A model generated the notes under the pieces. That model made no database searches. It saw nothing but the letters and a program-made list of their open reading frames with translations, and was not told where the DNA came from. A stretch of DNA of 64,000 nt, taken from positions 24,758 through 88,757 of the forward strand of contig JAEWWT010000026.1 in NCBI GenBank assembly GCA_023396225.1, written 5' to 3'. Positions 24,248-32,591 of this stretch are shown piece by piece (position 1 is the stretch's first letter; every line of letters starts with the position of its first letter). The stretch is from Bacillota bacterium (GTDB lineage: Bacteria > Bacillota > Clostridia > Oscillospirales > Ruminococcaceae). Made by a program: the position numbers and the translations under genes.

Positions 24248-25504
24248 TTATTCATATCTAAGTGCATCAATAGGATCAAGTTTTGCTGCTTTGTTTGCCG
24301 GATAATATCCAAAGAAAAGTCCGATAGCCATAGAGAATGTTACTGCCATAAATATACCTGAAAGAGAAGGAGGTGCCATTGTTCCTACAATCAGACCAGC
24401 AACATTACCAAGAATTAATCCAAGAATAATTCCTATAACACCACCGATAAGGCAGATAATCATGGATTCAATAATAAACTGTACTCTGATTGCTGAGTTT
24501 GGAGCTCCGAGAGCTTTTCTTACACCAATTTCTCTTGTACGCTCTGTAACTGAAACAAGCATAATGTTCATTACTCCGATACCGCCAACCAGCAGTGAAA
24601 TTCCTGCGATAACAGTAATAATTGTGGATACAACATCAAGCATACTTGTGAATGTATCCAGCTCTTCCTGAGCTGTATAAATATCAACTTTAAAGGTATC
24701 ATTGTTTCTGTAATATGAATTGTTATAAAAATCTGCAATTTCAATTGCAAGTGCTTTTGGATCTTCATTTTCAGCAGCTGCTACGTCAAAATAACGATAT
24801 TTTCCCAACATATTGGGTTCAGAAAGCTTTTGTGCTGTTGTACAAGGAATATAAAGTTCTGTACTCCAGTCTTTTCCTTGTGCTCCCTGTACAGCTGCTC
24901 CCATTTTTGATTCGTTTTTTAATATACCAATGATAATAAAGTCATATTTCTTTTGATTTAAATCTACTGTCAATGTTTGACCGATGGCTTCTTTATTGCC
25001 ACCGTAAAGTTTTTTTGCCTGTTTATCAGAAATAACACAAACCTGTTTTGCTCTGGTAACGTCGTTGTCACTGATGTATCTGCCTTCATTAAGTTTGGAA
25101 AATCCAAAGTTAACCAATCCTGCGTTAGCACCAATTACTGACAAACTAAGATCTTCACCGTCAAACCTTGTTGAGCCATTATTAGTATTTGTCTGGATAC
25201 CTATTTCTGTTACTCGGTCACCAAATCTTGTTTGCATTGCTTCTATGGATTCATTGGTGAAAAAGTCACCGTAATCATAGTAGTTTCTTACATTATCATC
25301 ACGGAATGTAAGATAAAGTTCTATAGTATTGATACCGAAATCCTCATATACATCAGTAACACTCTTCTGCATGATATTGCCCAATGTTGTGATTGTAATA
25401 ACAGCGCTGATACCAATAATAATTCCAAGCATAGTAAGAAATGCTCTCATTTTATTTACTTTCAGGTTGGTTATTGCCATCGAAATAAATTCTTTAAAGC
25501 TCAT
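24248..25504 (-). CDS. MacB/FtsX-type ABC transporter permease (first copy)
   Basis: 418 residues with the same architecture as its downstream neighbour: an N-terminal helix, MacB core domain and three C-terminal helices with GIGVMNIMLVSVTERTREIG and a YPANKAAKLDPIDALR end. It overlaps the ATPase gene by 11 bp, indicating translational coupling. The C-terminal third is nearly identical to the second permease, while the extracytoplasmic domains differ. This fits a duplicated pair that forms a heterodimer. Confidence 0.9.
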   Translation of the reverse strand: MSFKEFISMAITNLKVNKMRAFLTMLGIIIGISAVITITTLGNIMQKSVTDVYEDFGINTIELYLTFRDDNVRNYYDYGDFFTNESIEAMQTRFGDRVTEIGIQTNTNNGSTRFDGEDLSLSVIGANAGLVNFGFSKLNEGRYISDNDVTRAKQVCVISDKQAKKLYGGNKEAIGQTLTVDLNQKKYDFIIIGILKNESKMGAAVQGAQGKDWSTELYIPCTTAQKLSEPNMLGKYRYFDVAAAENEDPKALAIEIADFYNNSYYRNNDTFKVDIYTAQEELDTFTSMLDVVSTIITVIAGISLLVGGIGVMNIMLVSVTERTREIGVRKALGAPNSAIRVQFIIESMIICLIGGVIGIILGLILGNVAGLIVGTMAPPSLSGIFMAVTFSMAIGLFFGYYPANKAAKLDPIDALRYE

Positions 25505-26258
25505 CCGCTACACCGCCTTTTATCGGGGCATCTTCAGAAGTTTTTAAAATATTAGGCGTATTATCTACATCGCTGATTATTCTGCCGTCGGCAAGTGTAA
25601 TGATTCTGTCTGTCTCAGCAGCAAGCTCATTATTATGAGTAATCAGAACTATTGTCTTGCCCTGTTCCCTGTGGAGCTTGTGGAATATATCCATAACAAG
25701 ACGTCCTGTTTTACTGTCAAGAGCACCTGTCGGTTCGTCGGCAAGAATAATGGAAGGATCATTTGCCATAGCTCTGGCAATAGCAATACGCTGCTTCTGA
25801 CCACCTGAAAGTTCGTTAGGCATATGTGAACTTCTATCAGCCATTTCTACCAGTTCAAGAAGCTGTTTAGCTCGCTCTGTACGTTCTTTACTGCCCTTTC
25901 CTGCATAGAGCATAGGAAGTTCAACATTTTTAAGCGCAGATGTTCTTGAGATAAGATTAAATGTCTGGAATACAAACCCAATTTTCTTGTTTCTTATTTC
26001 TGAAAGTGTCTTGTCATCTGTTTTTGAAATATTGGTTCCGTCAAGGTGATATTCACCGCTTGTTGGTCTGTCAAGTGCGCCGATAATGTTCATAAGAGTT
26101 GACTTACCAGAACCGGATGCACCGACAATCGAGATAAACTGTCCCTTTGGAACTGTAAAAGTAAGTCCATGAAGAATTTCAAGTTCATTAGGCGTTCCAA
26201 CATAGAAGCTCTTTACAATGGAACGCATATCAATTACAGGTTTGTTATTCTCGCTCAT
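25494..26258 (-). CDS. MacB/LolD-type ABC transporter ATPase
   Basis: 254 residues with Walker A GASGSGKST, Q-loop QTFNLI, signature LSGGQKQR, Walker B IILADEPTGALD and the H-loop histidine in VLITHN. The motif spacing is that of the LolD/MacB/FtsE branch. It overlaps the upstream adaptor gene by 4 bp (ATGA) and the downstream permease by 11 bp, so it is tightly co-translated. It powers the two FtsX-type permeases. Confidence 0.95.
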   Translation of the reverse strand: MSENNKPVIDMRSIVKSFYVGTPNELEILHGLTFTVPKGQFISIVGASGSGKSTLMNIIGALDRPTSGEYHLDGTNISKTDDKTLSEIRNKKIGFVFQTFNLISRTSALKNVELPMLYAGKGSKERTERAKQLLELVEMADRSSHMPNELSGGQKQRIAIARAMANDPSIILADEPTGALDSKTGRLVMDIFHKLHREQGKTIVLITHNNELAAETDRIITLADGRIISDVDNTPNILKTSEDAPIKGGVADEL

Positions 26259-28102
26259 TCTGCCACCTGCTCACTATTGATTTTTACAGGTGCTCCATCA
26301 TAAAGTAAATCTGTGTCAGTAAGAACAATCATACCATCACTGAGTTCATCAGAAATAATTTGTATATCAAAGTCTGATTCAATACCAGTCTGAACCATTA
26401 TTTTCTTAGCAATATAGTTTGCGCCTGACTTTTCAGCTGTGTAAATAAAGCTGTTGCCGTCTTCATCTTCATTAACAGCCTCATACTTAACAGCATATAT
26501 ATTTTCCTTTTGTTCAGTAATAACTGTGAGCTTTGTTGTCATACCAACCATTAAAGCTGTATCCTTATCTGATACTGAGATGTCAACATCAAATTCACCT
26601 GAACCTGAGTCATTACCTGTTGCGTCCTTGTTTGTAGTAGGTGATACCTTTGAAATAATTCCGTTGTATTCATCATCAGAACCAATAGAGTCAGACTTGA
26701 TGATAACCTGCTGGCCGTCTTCAATGTATGAAATATCATATTCCTTAACTTTTGATGTGATTTTAAGATTATCTGTATCTTCAACAACAAAGAGGAGTCC
26801 CATTCCTGAACCGCCTTCAACAGCATAAACAGCAGTAACTGTTCCGTCGATTGGTGAAGTTATTGTGCAATCTTCAAGAGTACTCTTGAACTTTTCAAGA
26901 GCTATTAACTGAGGGTCATTTTCAGATAATAATCTTGACTTATCAGCAGCTGCCTTTAAGTCAGCAAGGTCTGATTCAGAATCATTTAATGCTGTTTCAT
27001 ATGCTTTACGTGCATCTTCAGCAGCCTTCTGAGCATCATTATACTTTGTCTGTTCTGTATAGAGGTTAAGTGTATTTCCGCTTTGAATTACTTCAAGTTC
27101 CTTCTTACACATTTCAAGGTTTTTTTCAGCATTAAGTAAACCTAATCTTGCCTGGTCATATGAAGAAGTGATAAGACTTTCTGATGAGTTTTTAGCTTCA
27201 AAGTATTTTTTGGAAGCATCTTCATAATCTTCCTTAGCTGTTTTATAGTTGTATTTGCTGCTTATTTTATCTAGATTTGCAGATGCAAGGTCGAGAGCAG
27301 CTTTAGCATTATTAATCGTAGTTATATCTCCTGTTGCACAAGCAGCTTCATAACTTTGTAATGCACTTTCATATGAACTATTTGCTGTAATGAATTCATC
27401 TGTATCAATGTTCCTTGCTACCTTTTCGTAGAATTCCTTTGCATCATCATAAGTCTTTTTGAGTTTAGTCAGGCTTGCAGTATCCTTATTATTATAATTA
27501 TCTTCAGCATACTTATATGCACTCTTTGCAGCTTCAAGCTGAATTTCAGCAGCCTTAATACTATTCTGAGCCTTGATTAACTGTGTGTCCTTATCAGTAT
27601 TTGTAAGCTCAACAACTCTGTCATAACTCTTCTTTGCAAGATCAAGGTTTGTTTCAGCCTTATCAAGAGCAGTCTTTGCTGCTACAACAGTAGGGTAGTT
27701 ATCAGAATTGTACTTTTCAAGTGCTTCATTATACTTCTTTTCAGCATCTGTTAACTGATACTCACTTGTAATATTGCTTGTGTTGAGTGAAGCCTTCTGC
27801 TGGAGGATATCCTTTTCAATTTCGTCTGTGTCAAGTTTGCAAAGAACATCACCCTTCTTAACTTCATCGCCAACTTCAACATTGATCTTTTCTACAGTAT
27901 AGCTTAGGTTACTGTATACCTTTCTTACTGAATTACTTTCAACGTTACCAGTAATAGATATAGTGCTCTGAAGTTCAGACTTTGCAAGAAGCATTGAGTC
28001 TGTAGCTGCAACATTTGATGATGAACCGGTTAATGCTGCGATTCCGATTGCTAATGCTGCAACGGCTGCGATTGATACAGGAATAATAACTTTCTTTTTC
28101 AT
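26255..28102 (-). CDS. MacA/HlyD-like adaptor with long coiled coil
   Basis: 615 residues. An N-terminal membrane helix (about residues 5-25) is followed by a biotinyl-lipoyl half-motif (VEKINVEVGDEVKKGDVLCKLD). A very long helical hairpin (about residues 95-400) is rich in Ala, Lys, Glu and Tyr. Then come the second lipoyl half (DCTITSPIDGTVTAVYAVEG) and a beta-barrel/membrane-proximal part. Long hairpins in Gram-positive MacA homologues may reach across the wall. It is the first gene of the operon and has its own promoter with repeated operator-like sequences. Confidence 0.88.
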   Translation of the reverse strand: MKKKVIIPVSIAAVAALAIGIAALTGSSSNVAATDSMLLAKSELQSTISITGNVESNSVRKVYSNLSYTVEKINVEVGDEVKKGDVLCKLDTDEIEKDILQQKASLNTSNITSEYQLTDAEKKYNEALEKYNSDNYPTVVAAKTALDKAETNLDLAKKSYDRVVELTNTDKDTQLIKAQNSIKAAEIQLEAAKSAYKYAEDNYNNKDTASLTKLKKTYDDAKEFYEKVARNIDTDEFITANSSYESALQSYEAACATGDITTINNAKAALDLASANLDKISSKYNYKTAKEDYEDASKKYFEAKNSSESLITSSYDQARLGLLNAEKNLEMCKKELEVIQSGNTLNLYTEQTKYNDAQKAAEDARKAYETALNDSESDLADLKAAADKSRLLSENDPQLIALEKFKSTLEDCTITSPIDGTVTAVYAVEGGSGMGLLFVVEDTDNLKITSKVKEYDISYIEDGQQVIIKSDSIGSDDEYNGIISKVSPTTNKDATGNDSGSGEFDVDISVSDKDTALMVGMTTKLTVITEQKENIYAVKYEAVNEDEDGNSFIYTAEKSGANYIAKKIMVQTGIESDFDIQIISDELSDGMIVLTDTDLLYDGAPVKINSEQVAE

Positions 28103-28211
28103 AATAATACCTCTCTTTTTATCTTGTGTTAAGTTTTTCTTTATTCAAATACTAACACATGGCTTTCATTCTTACAATACATTCTAGTTTACATTTTAAT
28201 ATTATACAGGA

Positions 28212-28249
28212 TTGTATTACTGTACTATGTCTTTAATACAATAATACAA
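28212..28249. promoter_or_regulatory. Three copies of an 8-mer (TAATACAA) at the exporter promoter
   Basis: TTGTATTA at 28212-28219 (inverted) and TAATACAA at 28234-28241 and 28242-28249 (tandem). The tandem pair overlaps the -10 box. This spacing suggests a repressor or activator site controlling the MacAB-like operon. No regulator gene is adjacent. Confidence 0.5.
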
Positions 28250-28269
28250 CTATTATATTATAATGTCAA
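28241..28269 (-). promoter_or_regulatory. Promoter of the MacAB-like operon
   Basis: Minus strand TTGACA, 17-nt spacer, TATTAT. The leader to the adaptor start codon is about 130 nt. Confidence 0.7.
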
Positions 28270-28337
28270 CAAATAATTTGCCTAAAAATAGTGGAATATA
28301 TTAAGCAATAATTCAATATATTCCACAAAAATGTATA

Positions 28338-31157
28338 TCAGAGTGTCAATTGTAACCGTTTTATTATACTCTCAGCATTTTCGTATTGGTAGCAGTCAAT
28401 TTCATTTTTACACTGTAAAAGTTGATTTTCAATATCAGCATTGTTAAAAGAATAACTAAAGATCTCTTCTATGATATCCATGGCTACTTTAGCTTCCATC
28501 TCATCAAGGGCGTTAATAACAGAATTCAGCTTATCTTTTAACAACTCATTTGTAATAACAGGCATTTCGGAAACAGTATTAGTGTTTAAAGAATTCAGAT
28601 ACTGTTTGATGTTGTTCAGCAGTTCCTGATATTTTGCAATAAGGACAGGTGTTCTTTCTGCAATAGTTTTATAGTCATTATCCTTTCCGCATTGCTCAAG
28701 GTCTTTTGCAAGCTGTGATAATGATACTGCTCCTATTGAAAGGGAAGCACTCTTTAATCCATGAACTTCTATAGTATAGTTCTTATAGTCTCTGTCTGCA
28801 AAATACTGCTGTATATTTGTTATTGCAGTATTTCCTGAGTTTGCATATGTTTTCATTACTGATACATATGCATCCTTGTTGCCTGCATAATAAGCAAGCC
28901 CAGCCGAGAAGTCAATCCCTGATATACTAACAGCGGAAATCTGAGAAATAGCGACTTTTTGTGTATCAGCAACTTTGCTTTTTGAAACAAGCTGTTTAGG
29001 GAGCCATTCAGTCAGAATTCTTTCCAGTTCCGATATTTCTATTGGTTTGGAAAGAAAATCATTAAGTCCATGCTCAATAAACATTTCTTTTGCCCCGATA
29101 ATAGCATTGGCAGTAAGAGCAATAATCGGAAGTTCCTTACTGTAACCGTCTCCCTGCGAACGTACAATGGTTGTTGCCTCTATTCCGTCCATTTCAGGCA
29201 TCATATGATCCATGAAAATCAGATCATAGTAATTCTGATTTATAAGTGTTATTGCTTCACGTCCGCTTGTTGCAATATCAGGATTTATTTTATAATGGTT
29301 AAGCAGATGAACAGCAACGTCAAGATTTACCTTGTTATCATCTACAACAAGAATTTTTGCCTTAGGTGCATATATAACAGATTTTTGAGGACCTCTTGTA
29401 GAATCAGCAAGAGTATCAATTGAATACTGGGAAATCTTTTTGTTGTCATCAATTTTCTGTGATATTACAATAGTAAAAGTAGTGCCTTTTCCATATTCAC
29501 TTTCAACTGTTATAGTTCCGTCCATCATTTGAATAAGACTTTTTGAAATGGAAAGACCCAGTCCTGTGCCCTCTACTTCACGGTTCTTTTTTGTATCAAC
29601 CTGTTCAAAGTTCTTGAAAAGCTTTCCGAAACTTTCTTTTTTGATACCAATACCAGTATCAGAAACCTTGATCCGTATACTTGTTGAAGTGCCGTTGTTA
29701 TCAAATCCACGCATGGAAAGGCTTATATTTCCCTCATTTGTAAACTTCAGTGCATTGTTAAGCAGATTTATCAGTATTTGTTTTAAACGGACTTCATCAC
29801 CAATCATTCTGCATGGAAGATTATCATCAATGTCAAGCTTGAATTCTACTCCCGGCTTTTTGTTTACCTGGATAAAAATTATACTTATAACATCATTGAG
29901 AAGACTCATAGTATCGTAAGGAGCAACGACAAGTTCAAGCTTTCGTGATTCAATCTTTGAAATGTCAAGAATATCGTTGATAATTGAGATAAGACTTTTG
30001 GCAGCAGATTTTATATCATTTGCGTATGTATAGTTTTTCTCTTCAAGGCAAAGCTCTGCAAATCCTGTAATAGCATTCATAGGAGTTCTTATTTCATGCG
30101 ACATATTGGCAAGAAAATCAGTTTTTGCGCTGTTTGCAAGGTCGGCTTTCTGTTTCATTTCTATGAGACTCTGAACATAGTTTTTAGTTTTTGTGACATC
30201 AACAAGCAGCGCGGAATATCCAATTATATCATTATTTTTATTATAAATAGAATTTATATACTTTTCAAAGAATCTGTCCTTAATTACAAAATTATCTTTA
30301 TCTTCATCATTAAAAATTTCTTTAATAGTTTGATTTCTTTCTTTTATAAAAGTATCTGCATTTAAATTAGGAAATAATTTTAGTGCTGCAGGGTTTGTTT
30401 CAACAAGCTGCAGATTACTATCAACAACAATCAACGCTTCTTTCATAGCATTGATGAAATTATCTTTAGCAGTTGAAAAAACCGCAAAGTGATTATAATT
30501 TTTCAGTAATAAGTATTCACAAATGCATGTAACAGAAAAAACAACAGAAGTTAATTCAAATGTTTTACTAAAAGAAGGGATTAAAAATATTATTTTAGCT
30601 ATTGTAGGAAGTAGAAGAAATGATGCCAGCGGTGCTGTAAATTTCCCTGGTAATCCCTTCTTGATTACGCTGAAAACAATTGATACAATGCCGGATATAG
30701 TAATTAGAATATTTGCAATTATAAATAAAATATATATAATTCCAGGCTTTGTCTGAATTACCGGAAAAGAATTTTCACCTATAAATATGATACTTTTATA
30801 TATAAGGGTGTTTTTTTCAAATGTTATGACTAGTGCAGAAATAATTGTAAAGAAAATAAATGATCCGTAAAGTAATGGCTTTGGAATTTTTACATTACAT
30901 ATTTGTATTATAGACAGATATAAGAGCAGAGTGCAGAAACATTCGCCGAGATACTGGAATTTCAGTGCCATAATAGCTGCATCATAATCTAAACTTAAAT
31001 TGCTTAACAGAAATCCTGTACAGTATATAAATGTAGAAACACCGCACATAAGTAGTGCTTTATGCTGTACAGCATCCTTATCAACAGCAACTATAAAGAT
31101 AAAAATAAACGAGGTAATCACGCAAAGAGTCTGAACAATTATGAATAAATTTAGCAT
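28338..31157 (-). CDS. Hybrid sensor histidine kinase (7TM, PAS, HisKA, HATPase, REC, Hpt)
   Basis: 939 residues. Seven hydrophobic helices (about residues 1-220) resemble the 7TM HisKA input module. A PAS-like domain follows (about residues 230-330). The phospho-acceptor is in FLANMSHEIRTPMNAI. The ATPase has INLLNNALKFTNEG, VSDTGIGI and GTGLGLSI. A receiver domain follows with ILVVDDNKVNLD and the Asp in LIFMDHMMPEMDG (about residue 660). An Hpt domain has the His in VHGLKSASLSIGA. This is a full internal phosphorelay. The response regulator with HD-GYP lies directly upstream and is the obvious partner. The start codon is separated from its Shine-Dalgarno by a hairpin. Confidence 0.93.
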   Translation of the reverse strand: MLNLFIIVQTLCVITSFIFIFIVAVDKDAVQHKALLMCGVSTFIYCTGFLLSNLSLDYDAAIMALKFQYLGECFCTLLLYLSIIQICNVKIPKPLLYGSFIFFTIISALVITFEKNTLIYKSIIFIGENSFPVIQTKPGIIYILFIIANILITISGIVSIVFSVIKKGLPGKFTAPLASFLLLPTIAKIIFLIPSFSKTFELTSVVFSVTCICEYLLLKNYNHFAVFSTAKDNFINAMKEALIVVDSNLQLVETNPAALKLFPNLNADTFIKERNQTIKEIFNDEDKDNFVIKDRFFEKYINSIYNKNNDIIGYSALLVDVTKTKNYVQSLIEMKQKADLANSAKTDFLANMSHEIRTPMNAITGFAELCLEEKNYTYANDIKSAAKSLISIINDILDISKIESRKLELVVAPYDTMSLLNDVISIIFIQVNKKPGVEFKLDIDDNLPCRMIGDEVRLKQILINLLNNALKFTNEGNISLSMRGFDNNGTSTSIRIKVSDTGIGIKKESFGKLFKNFEQVDTKKNREVEGTGLGLSISKSLIQMMDGTITVESEYGKGTTFTIVISQKIDDNKKISQYSIDTLADSTRGPQKSVIYAPKAKILVVDDNKVNLDVAVHLLNHYKINPDIATSGREAITLINQNYYDLIFMDHMMPEMDGIEATTIVRSQGDGYSKELPIIALTANAIIGAKEMFIEHGLNDFLSKPIEISELERILTEWLPKQLVSKSKVADTQKVAISQISAVSISGIDFSAGLAYYAGNKDAYVSVMKTYANSGNTAITNIQQYFADRDYKNYTIEVHGLKSASLSIGAVSLSQLAKDLEQCGKDNDYKTIAERTPVLIAKYQELLNNIKQYLNSLNTNTVSEMPVITNELLKDKLNSVINALDEMEAKVAMDIIEEIFSYSFNNADIENQLLQCKNEIDCYQYENAESIIKRLQLTL

Positions 31158-31168
31158 GTAATCGTTTG

Positions 31169-31195
31169 CTGCAATGAAGATTGCAGTCTCCTTTC
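31169..31195 (-). promoter_or_regulatory. Hairpin between Shine-Dalgarno and ATG of the histidine kinase
   Basis: Minus strand GAAAGGAGA, then CTGCAAT-CTTC-ATTGCAG (perfect 7-bp stem, 4-nt loop), then 11 nt, then ATG 31155-31157. The linear spacing of 29 nt drops to a normal value when folded. Confidence 0.65.
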
Positions 31196-31204
31196 AAAAA
31201 GAAA

Positions 31205-31250
31205 TAAGCAACAGCTGCAAAATGCATAAAAAAGCTTTTCGCAGCCGCTT
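31205..31250 (-). other. Structured intergenic hairpin between HD-GYP regulator and kinase
   Basis: On the minus strand GCTGC-GAAAAGC pairs with GCATTTT-GCAGC around a T-rich loop, extended by imperfect AAGC/GCTT pairing. It could be an attenuator or a processing site that sets the kinase level relative to the regulator. Confidence 0.45.
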
Positions 31251-31275
31251 GTTGACTCTGATTTTCCTAATGTCA

Positions 31276-32445
31276 TTACTTTGTAATTTGATCACCTTGT
31301 TTAGACAATAGGCTTTCTTCTATTCTGTCATTAATTTCAACAAAAATATCTGTGAGATCCGGATCAAAAAAGATCTCTCTGTCATTTATAATTATTTCCA
31401 TTGCTTTCTGATGTGAGAAAGCTTCTTTATATGATCTCTTTGAAGTTAGCGCATCATATACATCTACAATGGACAGAATTCTTGCAAATAACGGAATGTC
31501 TTCGCCGCTTATCCCTGTAGGGTATCCTGTTCCGTTCCACCTTTCGTGATGATATAAAGCCATTTCCTTAGCAATTTTCAGGAACTGTGTATCCTGATTA
31601 CTTTCGTCTTCAATATCAAGCTGATCATAGATTTTCTGGAATGTTTCGCCCCCTAGTTCGGCATGAGCGCATCCCATATGTTCAAATATTTTCTGAAATG
31701 TATCACCGCCGATTTTAGTGTGCGACTTCATATATTCAAATTCGTCTTTACTAAGTGAAGATTCTTTTCTAAGTACATTATCATTGATACCTATTTTGCC
31801 GATATCATGCAAAGGTGCTGCTCTGAGTAGATTACGTATAACATCAGGACTAAAGTAATCTTTATACTGCGGACGTTTTTTTAATTCATCAATAAAAATT
31901 TTGAAATAACGTGTTGTATTCCTTATATGTCCGCCCGTAGTGCCATCACGTGATTCAACAAGCTCCGCAAAGCTTGTTGACATAACATCCTGAAGTCTTT
32001 CAATAATAAATGATTTCTTTTGGAGGTCTTCGGTTTTTGTTTCAACAAGTTCCTCGAGTTCAGTACGATAAGATGCAAGTTCAAGCTGTGTATTTATTCT
32101 GCTCATCATTATCTCTGTGATGAACGGTTTTCTGATGTAGTCAACTGCACCAAGCTGAAATCCTTTTATTTCACTGTCATTGTCAAGTGCAGAAGTAAGG
32201 AAAATAACAGGTATTTTACTTGCGGAAGGGATATTTTTAATATTCTGAATGGTTTCATAGCCGTTCATTTCAGGCATATTAATGTCAAGCAAAATCAAGT
32301 CAGGAGTATTCTTGGCAAGGTATTTCAAGGCCTGAGCGCCTGACACTGTGAATGTAAGCTTAAACTTATCCTCAAGCAGCTTTTCAGCAAATTTTAAATT
32401 AGAAGGTACATCATCCACAACAAGAATATGCTTTTTTTGATCCAT
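31276..32445 (-). CDS. Response regulator with HD-GYP c-di-GMP phosphodiesterase domain
   Basis: About 389 residues from ATG 32445 (GGAG 6 nt upstream; an ATG at 32457 is in frame but overlaps this site). The receiver domain (residues 1-120) has ILVVDDVPSN and the phospho-Asp in LILLDINMPEMNG. A short coiled coil leads to an HD-GYP domain with LHDIGKIG and HHERWNGTGYP, the metal ligands and GYP loop of active c-di-GMP phosphodiesterases. It should lower c-di-GMP when phosphorylated or dephosphorylated by the hybrid kinase. It is preceded by one copy of the repeated leader element (32466-32531). Confidence 0.93.
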   Translation of the reverse strand: MDQKKHILVVDDVPSNLKFAEKLLEDKFKLTFTVSGAQALKYLAKNTPDLILLDINMPEMNGYETIQNIKNIPSASKIPVIFLTSALDNDSEIKGFQLGAVDYIRKPFITEIMMSRINTQLELASYRTELEELVETKTEDLQKKSFIIERLQDVMSTSFAELVESRDGTTGGHIRNTTRYFKIFIDELKKRPQYKDYFSPDVIRNLLRAAPLHDIGKIGINDNVLRKESSLSKDEFEYMKSHTKIGGDTFQKIFEHMGCAHAELGGETFQKIYDQLDIEDESNQDTQFLKIAKEMALYHHERWNGTGYPTGISGEDIPLFARILSIVDVYDALTSKRSYKEAFSHQKAMEIIINDREIFFDPDLTDIFVEINDRIEESLLSKQGDQITK

Positions 32446-32465
32446 ATTAATCTCCATTTCTTTTA

Positions 32466-32531
32466 GCTATTTATTCATTTTTGTATTTGCAGAAAGGAAT
32501 AAATAGCTGCATGAAAAGTATTTTTACGCTA
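32466..32531 (-). promoter_or_regulatory. Repeated leader element, copy 1 (HD-GYP regulator)
   Basis: Minus strand: TAGCGTAAAAAT, then GCTATTTATTC, then TTTCTGCAAATACAA, then GAATAAATAGC. The two arms GCTATTTATTC/GAATAAATAGC pair over 11 bp without mismatch. The 3' arm ends 20 nt before the ATG. This is the shortest and cleanest copy. Confidence 0.75.
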
Positions 32532-32591
32532 AACCTCCGTGAAGTTTTAAGCTAATATTTTAAAAATAAGTTTGCATAACAATTGAAACAA

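Noticed and set aside
32466..32531. A conserved leader peptide encoded by the repeated element (SVKI-LF...LFIPF frame in copies 1-3)
   Set aside because: Copy 2 has one extra base before TGCAAATACAA, which shifts the frame while the nucleotides stay conserved. Copies 1 and 2 also lack a standard start codon. Conservation is at the DNA/RNA level.
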